Origin: Roseovarius aestuarii
GTDB lineage: Bacteria > Pseudomonadota > Alphaproteobacteria > Rhodobacterales > Rhodobacteraceae
Direction of reading: 5' to 3'
Assembly: GCF_019966515.1 (NCBI RefSeq)
Contig: NZ_JAIMIB010000014.1
Coordinates: forward strand, 62,001 to 126,000
Length of the DNA: 64,000 nt
The notes beneath the pieces were generated by a model. That model saw only the letters and a program-made list of their open reading frames with translations, did not search any database and was not told the origin of the DNA. Positions 17,084-25,218 of this stretch are shown here, one piece after another. The stretch's first letter is position 1, and each line of letters begins with the position of its first letter. Made by a program: the position numbers and the translations under genes.

Positions 17084-17565
17084 TGGCCGTCCGGTACATC
17101 CTGCCCAAGCGCCGCAAGAAACCGCGCCGGATCAAGGTTGAAATCGGCATAGATCACGCGACCCTGCGGGTCGATCACCGTGAACCACGGCGTACCGCCA
17201 GTCTGATAATCCAGCATGAAGCCCGACAGGCCCGCGCCCGCCGGTTGCACGTCATGGCCGAAGGGGATGGCGAGGCCATAACGCTCCTGCGTTGGGCGTA
17301 GCCTGTCGACTGTGTTCTCCTCAAACCCTTCAAAAACAGTCTGAATGACCGCAAACCCAAACCCCTTGCCTGCCAGCGCCCTGACCAGCATTTGCAGGGT
17401 CGGAAAACCGTGGGAATGGCAACCGGGGCACCAGTGTTGGAAGCAATAGATCAGCTTGAACCCATCCCCCAGATCGGCCAGTTGCAGCGGCTTCTTCGTT
17501 GGCTGGCCAGCCCCGTCAATCCAGGTGGTCACACTCAGTTCGGGCGCAGGTTGGCCGAGTTGCAT
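17074..17565 (-). CDS. Thioredoxin-like redoxin with WCPGC active site
   Basis: The 163-residue protein has a thioredoxin fold of the AhpC/TSA-redoxin type with the active site WCPGC (C46, C49) and the cis-proline loop in GGTPWFTVI. No signal peptide is present, so it is cytoplasmic. It sits between the two MsrA genes and overlaps the atypical one. It may deliver electrons to one of the sulfoxide reductases or be a peroxidase of its own. The operon context supports the first reading, but nothing in the sequence proves it. Confidence 0.8.
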   Translation of the reverse strand: MQLGQPAPELSVTTWIDGAGQPTKKPLQLADLGDGFKLIYCFQHWCPGCHSHGFPTLQMLVRALAGKGFGFAVIQTVFEGFEENTVDRLRPTQERYGLAIPFGHDVQPAGAGLSGFMLDYQTGGTPWFTVIDPQGRVIYADFNLDPARFLAALGQDVPDGQWA

Positions 17566-17569
17566 CTGA

Positions 17570-18076
17570 CTATTCGGCAGCGTCGCGTTTCGGCAGCCGC
17601 CAGCCCGGGCGGATGAAGTGACATGTATAGCCGTTCGGGAGGCGCTGAAGATAGTCTTGATGCTCGGGCTCGGCCTCCCAGAAATCGCCGACCGGTTCCA
17701 GTTCGGTCACGACGCGTCCGGGCCAGAGGCCGCTGGCGTTGACATCAGCGATAGTATCCTCGGCCACCGCCTTCTGGTCGTCGTCGACATAATAGATCGC
17801 CGAGCGATACGACATCCCTCGGTCATTGCCCTGCTGATTGGGCGTGGTTGGGTCATGTATCTGAAAGAAGAATTCGAGCAGCTCGCGATAGCTGATCTTG
17901 TCAGGCTCGAACGTGATCTCGATCCCCTCGGCATGGGTGCCGTGGTTGCGATAGGTGGCGTTGGGTACGTCGCCGCCGGTATACCCAACACGTGTCGAGG
18001 TAACGCCGGGCAGTTTGCGGATCAGATCCTGCATTCCCCAGAAACATCCTCCGGCCAGTACAGCGCGTTCGGTCAT
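17570..18076 (-). CDS. msrA: Peptide methionine (S)-S-oxide reductase MsrA
   Basis: The 168-residue protein has the classical GGCFWG active site with C11 near the N terminus, followed by [20 protein letters not shown] and the substrate motif RSAIYYVD. It reduces the S-epimer of methionine sulfoxide in proteins and as free amino acid. Its start overlaps the stop of msrB by four bases (ATGA), so R- and S-specific enzymes are made together. The redoxin and the atypical MsrA follow downstream. Confidence 0.95.
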   Translation of the reverse strand: MTERAVLAGGCFWGMQDLIRKLPGVTSTRVGYTGGDVPNATYRNHGTHAEGIEITFEPDKISYRELLEFFFQIHDPTTPNQQGNDRGMSYRSAIYYVDDDQKAVAEDTIADVNASGLWPGRVVTELEPVGDFWEAEPEHQDYLQRLPNGYTCHFIRPGWRLPKRDAAE

Positions 18077-18519
18077 GATACGTCCTCCACTTGGTTCAGG
18101 TACTCACCATAGCCTTCCGCCTCCATCTCGTCACGGTGAACGAAACGAAGCGAGGCCGAGTTGATGCAATAGCGCAGCCCGCCCCGATCACGCGGCCCGT
18201 CGGGAAAGACGTGGCCCAGATGGCTGTCGCCATGGGTCGAGCGGACCTCGGTACGGATCATCCCATGCGTGGCATCCCGCAGCTCGTTGATATGGGCGGG
18301 TTCGATCGGTTTGGTGAAGCTGGGCCAGCCACAGCCGCTTTCATATTTGTCCGACGAGGCAAAAAGCGGCTCGCCCGAGACGATATCGACATAGATACCC
18401 GGCTCTTTATTGCCGAGATATTCGCCAGTGCCAGGGCGTTCGGTGCCCGATTGCTGGGTCACCCGGTATTGTTCCGGGTTCAGGCGGGCGATGGCATCGG
18501 GGTCTTTGTTATAGGGCAT
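18073..18519 (-). CDS. msrB: Peptide methionine (R)-S-oxide reductase MsrB
   Basis: The 148-residue protein contains CGWPSF, the histidine-rich [14 protein letters not shown] and the catalytic cysteine in [12 protein letters not shown]. The two CxxC pairs of zinc-type MsrB are absent, so it belongs to the zinc-free group. The ATG at 18519 follows GAGGA at the proper distance; the frame is open further upstream to 18669, but that part is not MsrB-like. It is the first gene of the sulfoxide repair operon, with its promoter in the 450-bp gap shared with the divergent DUF1127 gene. Confidence 0.93.
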   Translation of the reverse strand: MPYNKDPDAIARLNPEQYRVTQQSGTERPGTGEYLGNKEPGIYVDIVSGEPLFASSDKYESGCGWPSFTKPIEPAHINELRDATHGMIRTEVRSTHGDSHLGHVFPDGPRDRGGLRYCINSASLRFVHRDEMEAEGYGEYLNQVEDVS

Positions 18520-18969
18520 GGCATTCCTCTTACGCGTGACATTAGGCATAAGATGGCGCGCAGCCACCGAATTTCCAAGGTGGAGCCGGGGGTGGTCACC
18601 AGAGCGTGATGTGGTGAAAGACGCAGTTGGCGCCCTCAACGCCGGGCCGGATCGGATATCTATGGCCAAGGGAAGAGCGAATTCCCCAAATCATTTGTGC
18701 GAGGCGAGCCCCCCCCAAAAGCCGCATAACAGCCAGACTTCGGGATGGCGATTCAGCACAGGTGATCCGCGCTTTATCCCCGCAACGTCCTTGGTTCTGA
18801 GTTCAATTGAGCCGGCCAGTCGCCAGGAAATACAGTCTTACCCTGCGCGGTTGAAACAGAACGCTGCGCCTATTGAAATCATTGAAACACAACTTCGACC
18901 TCACCGATGACAAGCTGAAACACAGTGGCGCTATCAGAAGGTCACTTCACAGTCAGAGGACGTATTCAA
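18520..18969. other. Divergent intergenic region between msrB and DUF1127 gene
   Basis: This 450-bp stretch should contain the promoters of the sulfoxide repair operon and of the DUF1127 gene. No gene, RNA or clear operator was seen. A ribosome binding site AGAGGA lies at 18954-18959 before the DUF1127 start. Confidence 0.4.
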
Positions 18970-19227
18970 ATGACACATTCATCAATCAGCCATAAGGGTC
19001 CGGCGCCTGATGGCATTTTCACGCCGCATTTCATTACCAACCGAATCTCTAACGCCTTGGCGCGGATCAAACAGATGCGCGAAGCAAACACCGCGATCAA
19101 ACTGCTTTCGGAACACACCGATGCCGAGCTTGCAGATATCGGCATTCTGCGGGCGGACCTTGCCGAGGGCCGGTTTGAAGAAGCAGCGGATGCGCGGGCG
19201 TTGGCAATGCTTCGGGTCTACCGGTAG
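18970..19227 (+). CDS. DUF1127-type small protein
   Basis: The 85-residue protein ends with the DUF1127-like pattern LSEHTDAELADIGILRADL, in which the LxDIGIxRxD core is recognisable, followed by an arginine-containing tail. Small DUF1127 proteins in alphaproteobacteria bind RNA or influence phosphate and carbon metabolism in the few studied cases. The start at 18970 was chosen because AGAGGA precedes it, although the frame is open to 18925. A strong terminator follows, so the gene is transcribed alone. Confidence 0.75.
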   Translation: MTHSSISHKGPAPDGIFTPHFITNRISNALARIKQMREANTAIKLLSEHTDAELADIGILRADLAEGRFEEAADARALAMLRVYR

Positions 19228-19266
19228 CGGTCCTGCCAGCCGGTAGAACGAGCGCAGGAAATGATG

Positions 19267-19303
19267 GAGCAGCGGACATGGCCTTGCCCGCTGCTCTTTT
19301 TTT
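19267..19303 (+). terminator. Rho-independent terminator of the DUF1127 gene
   Basis: GAGCAGCGG pairs perfectly with CCGCTGCTC across a 12-base loop and is followed by seven T residues. It lies 40 bases after the DUF1127 stop and before the convergent peroxiredoxin gene. Confidence 0.9.
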
Positions 19304-19340
19304 GAGGCCCGGCCTATCAGGCCGCCGACCGATCACCCGC

Positions 19341-19994
19341 TCAGCTTGGCATCTTGGTCTTGCGCAGATATGGCAGCACCGTTTCGAACTCGCCGAACTT
19401 GGCTTTGGCGTCTTCGTTCGACACGGTCGGCGGGATGATCACATCTTCGCCCATCTGCCAATCCGCAGGGGTAGCCACGCCCTTACCGGTGCTGGTTTGC
19501 AGCGCGTCCAGAGCCCGCAGCACTTCGGCAAAGTTGCGGCCCACGGTCATCGGGTAGGTCATATTCAACTTTAACTGCTTATCCGGCCCGATGATAAAGA
19601 CACTGCGTACCGTGGCGCTGTCGGCGGGTGTGCGGCCATCGGGCATATAGGCCTCGGCCGGCAGCATGTCGAACGCCTTGGATACCGCCAGACCCTCGTC
19701 AGCGATAATCGGAAATCCAGGTTTGGCTCCGCCCACCTGTTCGATATCGCCTTTCCACTTCTTGTGATCCTCAACCCCGTCCACGGAAACGCCGATCACC
19801 TTGGTGCCGCGTTTTTCCCATTCGTCGCTCAGTCGCGCGACGGCGCCGAACTCGGTCGTGCAGACCGGCGTGAAATCCTTGGGATGCGAAAACAGGATCG
19901 CCCAGCTATCACCGATCCAGTCGTGAAAGCTGATTGTCCCCTGGTCTGTTTCAGCGGTAAAGTTCGGTACGGTATCGTTGATACGCAGTCCCAT
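19341..19994 (-). CDS. 1-Cys peroxiredoxin (Prx6 type)
   Basis: The 217-residue protein has the peroxidatic cysteine in FSHPKDFTPVCTTE (about residue 47) and the long C-terminal domain of the Prx6 group, with no second conserved cysteine of 2-Cys enzymes in the expected place. It reduces hydrogen peroxide and alkyl peroxides in the cytoplasm. The start at 19994 follows AAGGAAG; the open frame further up (to 20033) is not family-like. It is divergent from the aldehyde dehydrogenase gene at 20126. Confidence 0.92.
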   Translation of the reverse strand: MGLRINDTVPNFTAETDQGTISFHDWIGDSWAILFSHPKDFTPVCTTEFGAVARLSDEWEKRGTKVIGVSVDGVEDHKKWKGDIEQVGGAKPGFPIIADEGLAVSKAFDMLPAEAYMPDGRTPADSATVRSVFIIGPDKQLKLNMTYPMTVGRNFAEVLRALDALQTSTGKGVATPADWQMGEDVIIPPTVSNEDAKAKFGEFETVLPYLRKTKMPS

Positions 19995-20125
19995 GTCGTC
20001 TTCCTTTTCAGTTGTTTTTTCGGCGTTTCGCAAAATTTGATCAAATTATCCGACTCGGCTAACATCACACCTTGCAGGCCAGCATTTCCCCTGACACAGT
20101 GCCGCAAAATTGACGGAGGTCAACC

Positions 20126-21568
20126 ATGATCGACAAACGAGAATTCTACATCAACGGCAGCTGGGTCGCACCCAGTGTAGCAAATGATCACAACGTAATC
20201 GACCCTTCCACCGAGGAGCCTTGCGCAGTGATCTCTTTGGGTGGCCAGGCCGATACAGATGCTGCAGTGGCCGCTGCCAAGGCCGCGTTGCCCGGCTGGA
20301 TGGCGACCCCACCAGAAGAACGAATCGCGGCGGCCGAACGTATTCTTGAGGTCTACAATACCAAGGCCGAGGAAATGGCGCAGGCGATCAGCCTTGAGAT
20401 GGGCGCGCCCATCGACATGGCGCGCCAGCAGCAGGTTGGCGCCGGCAGCTGGCACATCCAGAATTTCATCACCGCCGCCAAGGATTATGCGTTTGACGCC
20501 CCTCTTGGCGATCACGCCCCGAATGACCGGATCATTCACGAAGCGGTTGGCGTTTGTGCCCTGATCACGCCGTGGAACTGGCCGATGAACCAGGTCACGC
20601 TCAAGGTTATTGCGGCGCTAATCGCCGGGTGCACGATGGTCTTGAAACCATCCGAGGAATCACCACTCAACGCCCTCCTCTTCGCCGAGATCGTCGATGA
20701 GGCCGGTCTGCCACCGGGCGTCTTCAACCTGGTTAATGGCGATGGCGTGGGCGTGGGTAGCCAGCTTTGCGCCCATCCGGATGTCGACATGGTCAGTTTC
20801 ACCGGATCAAGTCGCGCAGGCAAGCTGATCTCGAAAACCGCCGCCGATACACTCAAGCGCGTCAGCCTGGAACTCGGCGGCAAGGGCGCCAACCTGATCT
20901 TTGCCGATGCCGATGAAAAAGCCGTCAAACGCGGCGTGCTGCATTGCATGAACAACACCGGCCAGTCCTGCAATGCCCCCACCCGCATGCTGGTCCAGCG
21001 CGAGCTTTATGATCAGGCCGTCGAAACCGCTGCCGAGACCGCCAATAAAGTAACTGTCGGCTCCGCACATGACGAAGGCCGCCATGTGGGTCCGGTGGTA
21101 AACGAGGTGCAGTTCAACAAGATCCAGGACCTGATCCAGAAGGGCATCGACGAAGGCGCGCGCCTTGTGGCCGGGGGCACCGGTCGCCCTGATGGCCTCA
21201 ACCGTGGATTCTATGTCAAACCCACCGTCTTTGCCGACGTCACCCCCGACATGACCATCGCGCAGGAGGAAATCTTCGGCCCGGTCCTGTCGATCATGCC
21301 GTTTGACAGCGAAGAGGACGGCGTGCGGATCGCCAACGATACCCCCTACGGCCTGACCAATTACGTGCAGACCACCAATCCGGCACGCGCCAACCGACTG
21401 GCGCGCGCCCTGCGCTCGGGCATGGTCGAGATGAATGGCCAGAGCCGCGCTGCGGGCTCCCCCTTCGGCGGCATGAAGCAATCGGGCAACGGGCGCGAAG
21501 GCGGCACATGGGGCATCGAGGATTTCGTCGAGGTCAAGGCCGTTTCGGGCTGGACGCCGGGCGTCTGA
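20126..21568 (+). CDS. NAD(P)-dependent aldehyde dehydrogenase
   Basis: The 480-residue protein has the full catalytic set: the oxyanion asparagine in PWNWPMNQ, the general base E249 in LELGGKGAN and the nucleophile C282 in NNTGQSCNAPTR. The nucleotide fold shows VSFTGSSRAGKLI. It oxidises an aldehyde to the acid; the actual aldehyde cannot be told from sequence. A very good GGAGGT site precedes the ATG. The glycosyltransferase gene follows after three bases, so they may share a message, although the functions do not obviously belong together. Confidence 0.92.
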   Translation: MIDKREFYINGSWVAPSVANDHNVIDPSTEEPCAVISLGGQADTDAAVAAAKAALPGWMATPPEERIAAAERILEVYNTKAEEMAQAISLEMGAPIDMARQQQVGAGSWHIQNFITAAKDYAFDAPLGDHAPNDRIIHEAVGVCALITPWNWPMNQVTLKVIAALIAGCTMVLKPSEESPLNALLFAEIVDEAGLPPGVFNLVNGDGVGVGSQLCAHPDVDMVSFTGSSRAGKLISKTAADTLKRVSLELGGKGANLIFADADEKAVKRGVLHCMNNTGQSCNAPTRMLVQRELYDQAVETAAETANKVTVGSAHDEGRHVGPVVNEVQFNKIQDLIQKGIDEGARLVAGGTGRPDGLNRGFYVKPTVFADVTPDMTIAQEEIFGPVLSIMPFDSEEDGVRIANDTPYGLTNYVQTTNPARANRLARALRSGMVEMNGQSRAAGSPFGGMKQSGNGREGGTWGIEDFVEVKAVSGWTPGV

Positions 21569-21571
21569 ACC

Positions 21572-22330
21572 ATGCAGATCGGCGCTTTTGTCCTGCACCT
21601 GACCCGCGCAGAAAAGCGCCGGGCAAACGCGCACAAACTCAAAAATACAAGCGGGCTGGATGCGGAAATCTGGCCCGCGGTTGACGGGCGCGCGCTGCCC
21701 TCGTCTGACATTGCTGAAATTTTGCGCGAACAGATCTTTGAACCGCGCTACCCGTTCCCGCTCAAGACCGGCGAGATCGGCTGCTTCCTCAGCCACCGCC
21801 AGATCTGGGCCGAGATCGTCCGGCGCGGCATCCCTGCCGGTTTCATCATCGAAGACGATGCGGGCCTTGAGCCGGGCAGGTTCAAAAACGCCCTTACCCT
21901 GGCGATCGATAACATCGCGCGGCTGGGTTATATCCAATTCCAGACCCGCGCCCCGAAAGAGCCCAGGTTCCTGGTCGATAGCGCCGGAGGTTGCGCCCTG
22001 ACCGTGCCGCAGCAGGGCGGATTGCGCACCACGGCGCAGATGGTCAGCCTTGAGGCGGCCGAGCACCTTCTGGATCTGTCACGAAGCATCGACCGGCCCG
22101 TTGACACCTTTGTGCAAAGCCACTGGTTCACCGGGTTGCGCCCGGCGGTGGTCTATCCTTCAGGGGTGCTGGAAATCGGGGACACGCTGGATGGGTCAAC
22201 CATTCAGGGCGGTCGGAAACCCCTGCTTGAGAAATTGCGGCGCGAGCTGTCACGTGGGAAATACCGCAACGCGGTGACCCGGCTGTCGCGCCATTCCGAG
22301 GCTCCCTGCAGGGGCGGTTTGCATGGCTGA
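21572..22330 (+). CDS. Glycosyltransferase family 25 (LPS biosynthesis type)
   Basis: The 252-residue protein starts with the GT25 pattern GAFVLHLTRAEKRR and has LKTGEIGCFLSHRQIWAEIV and the acidic FIIEDDAGLEPG expected for nucleotide-sugar binding. GT25 enzymes add galactose or similar sugars to lipooligosaccharide at the inner face of the cytoplasmic membrane. It overlaps the next glycosyltransferase gene by eight bases and so belongs to a small surface-glycan unit. Confidence 0.85.
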   Translation: MQIGAFVLHLTRAEKRRANAHKLKNTSGLDAEIWPAVDGRALPSSDIAEILREQIFEPRYPFPLKTGEIGCFLSHRQIWAEIVRRGIPAGFIIEDDAGLEPGRFKNALTLAIDNIARLGYIQFQTRAPKEPRFLVDSAGGCALTVPQQGGLRTTAQMVSLEAAEHLLDLSRSIDRPVDTFVQSHWFTGLRPAVVYPSGVLEIGDTLDGSTIQGGRKPLLEKLRRELSRGKYRNAVTRLSRHSEAPCRGGLHG

Positions 22331-23180
22331 CCGCATCATCTCGCGACTCTTTGGCGGGGCAGGCAACCAGCTTTTTCAATATGCTGCCGGGCGGGCGCTG
22401 GCAGATCATCTGGGCTGTGATCTGGTGTTGGACACGCGCTATGTCGCGGATAGCGCCGACCGGGGTGATTGCTTTGGTCATTTCCGGAATGCGCGCTTCA
22501 GCCGCGATGAAAACCTGCCCCCGTCAAAATCAGACGGCGCCCTGCGCTACGGCCTCTGGCGCAAGTTCGGCCGCGATCCGAAATTCCACCGCGAACGGGA
22601 GCTGGGCTTCGACCCGGGTTTCTTCGATTTACCGGCAAACTCCTACCTGCATGGGTATTGGCAATCCCAGAAGTATTTCAAACCGATCATCGACCAACTG
22701 CGCGCGGATCTGACCTTCACGACCGAACTGAACCCCGCCAATGCCGAGATGGCCGCACAAATTGCCACGGCCCCCACCCCCGTCGCGCTGCATGTCAGGC
22801 GTGGCGATTACATCGCCTCGGGCAGCTACGCTGCCTGTTCGCCCGACTATTACCGCGCCGCAGCGGACCTGTTGGCAAAAAAACTCGGCACGTCGCTCAC
22901 CTGCTTTGTCATCTCCAACGATCCCGCTTGGGCCCGCGAGAATCTCGACCTCGGGCAGGAGAGCGTGTTCGTCGACCTCAACGATGAGAAAACCGGCCAT
23001 TTCGACCTACGCCTGATATCACTCTGCGCCCATAACGTGATCGCCAATTCCACCTTCTCGTGGTGGGGCGCCTGGCTGAACAGCCATCCAGGTAAGCTGG
23101 TCGTGGCCCCAAAAGACTGGTTCGCCAAGGATAAGCTCTCGAACCCCGACATTTGCCCAGAAGACTGGCTGCGGCTGTGA
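22323..23180 (+). CDS. Glycosyltransferase family 11 (alpha-1,2-fucosyltransferase-like)
   Basis: The 285-residue protein has all GT11 motifs: GGAGNQLFQYA at 11-21, the GDP-fucose binding HVRRGDY at 157-163, and NSTFSWWGAWL at about 238-248. Family members transfer L-fucose from GDP-fucose in alpha-1,2 linkage, mostly onto galactose. Paired with GT25, it probably decorates lipopolysaccharide or another surface glycan. No GDP-fucose synthesis genes are seen in this window, so the donor sugar remains an inference. Confidence 0.87.
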   Translation: MADRIISRLFGGAGNQLFQYAAGRALADHLGCDLVLDTRYVADSADRGDCFGHFRNARFSRDENLPPSKSDGALRYGLWRKFGRDPKFHRERELGFDPGFFDLPANSYLHGYWQSQKYFKPIIDQLRADLTFTTELNPANAEMAAQIATAPTPVALHVRRGDYIASGSYAACSPDYYRAAADLLAKKLGTSLTCFVISNDPAWARENLDLGQESVFVDLNDEKTGHFDLRLISLCAHNVIANSTFSWWGAWLNSHPGKLVVAPKDWFAKDKLSNPDICPEDWLRL

Positions 23181-23363
23181 CGCCGTGTGGCGTTATTTAT
23201 CATGCTATGGCGCAGTTTCTGGCGCTCACGCGGTATGTTGGGAACGAAACAACTAACGGCAAAACGGGTATTGCCCGACAAATGATTGCATGAACCTTAC
23301 AATCCCCGGCTACACCCAGCTCACATCTGGCGCCCTCCGGCCAATCGCTCTAAGACAGCCCTC

Positions 23364-24410
23364 ATGACACACGACACAGATATCGCAAAAGCCCGCTTCG
23401 TGCCCGGCACCGTGCACAAGCGCGATATCTTTTCCGAAACCATTTCGGGCACGCTGGAAGGCATGCCCGACTTCCCCGTGGTGCTGCGCAAGCTTGACGG
23501 TGTACCCTTCTACGCCCGTCCCATCGCATGGTTCCTCGCCCGCAAGGAAATCAAGGGGCTGCGCGCCGTTCAGGGGATCGAAGGCACGCCGGTTCTGGTT
23601 CGTATCGACAAGACCGGCCTTCTGCGCAGTTGGACGCAGGGCACGCCGCTGCAACTTGCAAAACCAACCAATGCCGGCTGGTACAAAGACGCGAAACGCC
23701 TGCTGCGTCAGATGCGCCGCGCGGGTGTCACTCATAACGACATCGCAAAGCCGCAGAACTGGCTGATGACACCCGATGGCCGCGCCGCCGTGATCGACTT
23801 TCAACTGGCATCGGTTCATCGCCGCCAAGGCACGCTCTTTCGCACCATGGCCCGCGAAGATCTGCGCCACCTGCTGAAGCAGAAACGCGCCTATGCGCCG
23901 GATCTTCTTACGCCATCTGAACACAGGATGCTTGCCACCAAGGCGCTGCCCTCACGCATCTGGATGGCCACCGGCAAACGGCTCTATAATTTCATCACCC
24001 GGCGGCTGATGAACTGGTCGGATGGCGAAGGCACCGAGGACCGGATCTCGCGCGACGGCCCCACCCTGATCGCGGCGCTTTCGGCGCATCCCAAGGTCAG
24101 CGATGTGGCATTGCACACCTACGCACTCCCGGCGAAGGGTGTGGGCCTCTATGCCTTCGTCGAGACCGACCTGACCACGACGGAGCTTCGCGGCCTCGCA
24201 CCCGAACCTCTGCCGGAGCTGATCCAGCCCGTCGCCGCCCTGCCGCGCTCCGAGGATGGCACGTTGCGCGACGACGCGCTCAATCTCATTGCCACCAACC
24301 GGCTCGATGAACTAGAGCTGCTACAGGCCGATGACCCGGCGCTCTCCGCCGCCCTGAAACCGGTCATCGCCGGACGTCTCAATCTCACCGACCGGGTGCT
24401 GCGCCGCTAA
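23364..24410 (+). CDS. RIO/LPS-kinase-like protein kinase fold
   Basis: The 348-residue protein has a compact kinase catalytic centre: HND at 124-126 with N132 (THNDIAKPQNW) and the metal-binding D145 in AVIDFQLAS. The HNDxxKxxN pattern resembles RIO kinases and the LPS core kinases of the WaaP/InaA type. The C-terminal 170 residues are of unknown fold. It lies 180 bp after the two glycosyltransferases on the same strand, so phosphorylation of a glycolipid is plausible, but a protein substrate is equally possible. The ATG at 23364 is preferred over an upstream TTG at 23286. Confidence 0.72.
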   Translation: MTHDTDIAKARFVPGTVHKRDIFSETISGTLEGMPDFPVVLRKLDGVPFYARPIAWFLARKEIKGLRAVQGIEGTPVLVRIDKTGLLRSWTQGTPLQLAKPTNAGWYKDAKRLLRQMRRAGVTHNDIAKPQNWLMTPDGRAAVIDFQLASVHRRQGTLFRTMAREDLRHLLKQKRAYAPDLLTPSEHRMLATKALPSRIWMATGKRLYNFITRRLMNWSDGEGTEDRISRDGPTLIAALSAHPKVSDVALHTYALPAKGVGLYAFVETDLTTTELRGLAPEPLPELIQPVAALPRSEDGTLRDDALNLIATNRLDELELLQADDPALSAALKPVIAGRLNLTDRVLRR

Positions 24411-24461
24411 GGCAAAACGTACATAACATGTGTACATCCCGTACACCCAGTACGTTTCAGA

Positions 24462-25106
24462 TCAGAACGGCACCGCTGCGCGAAACTTCATGCCCACGCC
24501 GCCATCAGGATGCCGCAACCGCAGTTCTTCCGAGTGCAGCATCATCCGCGGAAAGGCCGCCGCAGCGCCACTTGCATAAAGTGGATCGCCCAGAATCGGA
24601 TGCCCCAGGGCCAGCATGTGAACCCGCAACTGGTGGCTTCGCCCGGTTTTCGGCATCAACTTCACCCGGCTCTCTTGTGCCGAAGCCTTCATCACCCGCC
24701 AGTCGGTCACCGCTTGCCGGCCCGTCTCGGAACAAACCTTCTGCAAAGGCCGGTTCGGCCAGTCCACGATCAGCGGCAGATCAACGGTGCCGAGTTTCGG
24801 TTCAAGTCTCCCTGAAACCCTTGCGATATATGTCTTTTTCGTCGTGCGCTTCTCAAACTGCAGCCCCAGATGTCGTTGCGCATGGGGCGTCAGCCCAAAG
24901 ACCATCACCCCGGAAGTATCCCGGTCCAATCGATGCACCAGTAGCGCCGTCGGGAAAGCCACCTGCACCCGTGCAAGCAAACAATCCGCCAGATGGGCAC
25001 CCTTTCCGGGCACCGACAAAAGCCCCGCCGGCTTGTCCACCACGACAATCTCGTGATCTTCGTGCAAAACCTCTAGCGGTGTATCCGGGGGAACATATTC
25101 AGACAT
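24462..25106 (-). CDS. RluA-family pseudouridine synthase
   Basis: The 214-residue protein contains the catalytic motif LLVHRLDRDTSGVMVF with the essential aspartate, and later MPKTGRSHQLRVHMLALGHP, both hallmarks of RluA-type enzymes that isomerise uridine in rRNA or tRNA. There is no N-terminal S4 domain, so it is of the short RluA/TruC kind. The start at 25106 is chosen because the frame above it (to 25202) is unlike the family. It is downstream of, and in the same direction as, the dehydrogenase gene. Confidence 0.88.
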   Translation of the reverse strand: MSEYVPPDTPLEVLHEDHEIVVVDKPAGLLSVPGKGAHLADCLLARVQVAFPTALLVHRLDRDTSGVMVFGLTPHAQRHLGLQFEKRTTKKTYIARVSGRLEPKLGTVDLPLIVDWPNRPLQKVCSETGRQAVTDWRVMKASAQESRVKLMPKTGRSHQLRVHMLALGHPILGDPLYASGAAAAFPRMMLHSEELRLRHPDGGVGMKFRAAVPF

Positions 25107-25218
25107 GGCCGCCGCATACACCAACGCCAAGGCAGCCACCAGTCCCGAGGAGAAGGCCGGAGGCCGCCGACGAGATATAGAGCGCAGGCCAGCGGCCCGC
25201 ACATTTTAACAACGATTT

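Noticed and set aside
20807..22066. A 419-codon reverse frame
   Set aside because: Antisense to the aldehyde dehydrogenase and GT25 genes, both of which have full sets of catalytic motifs.
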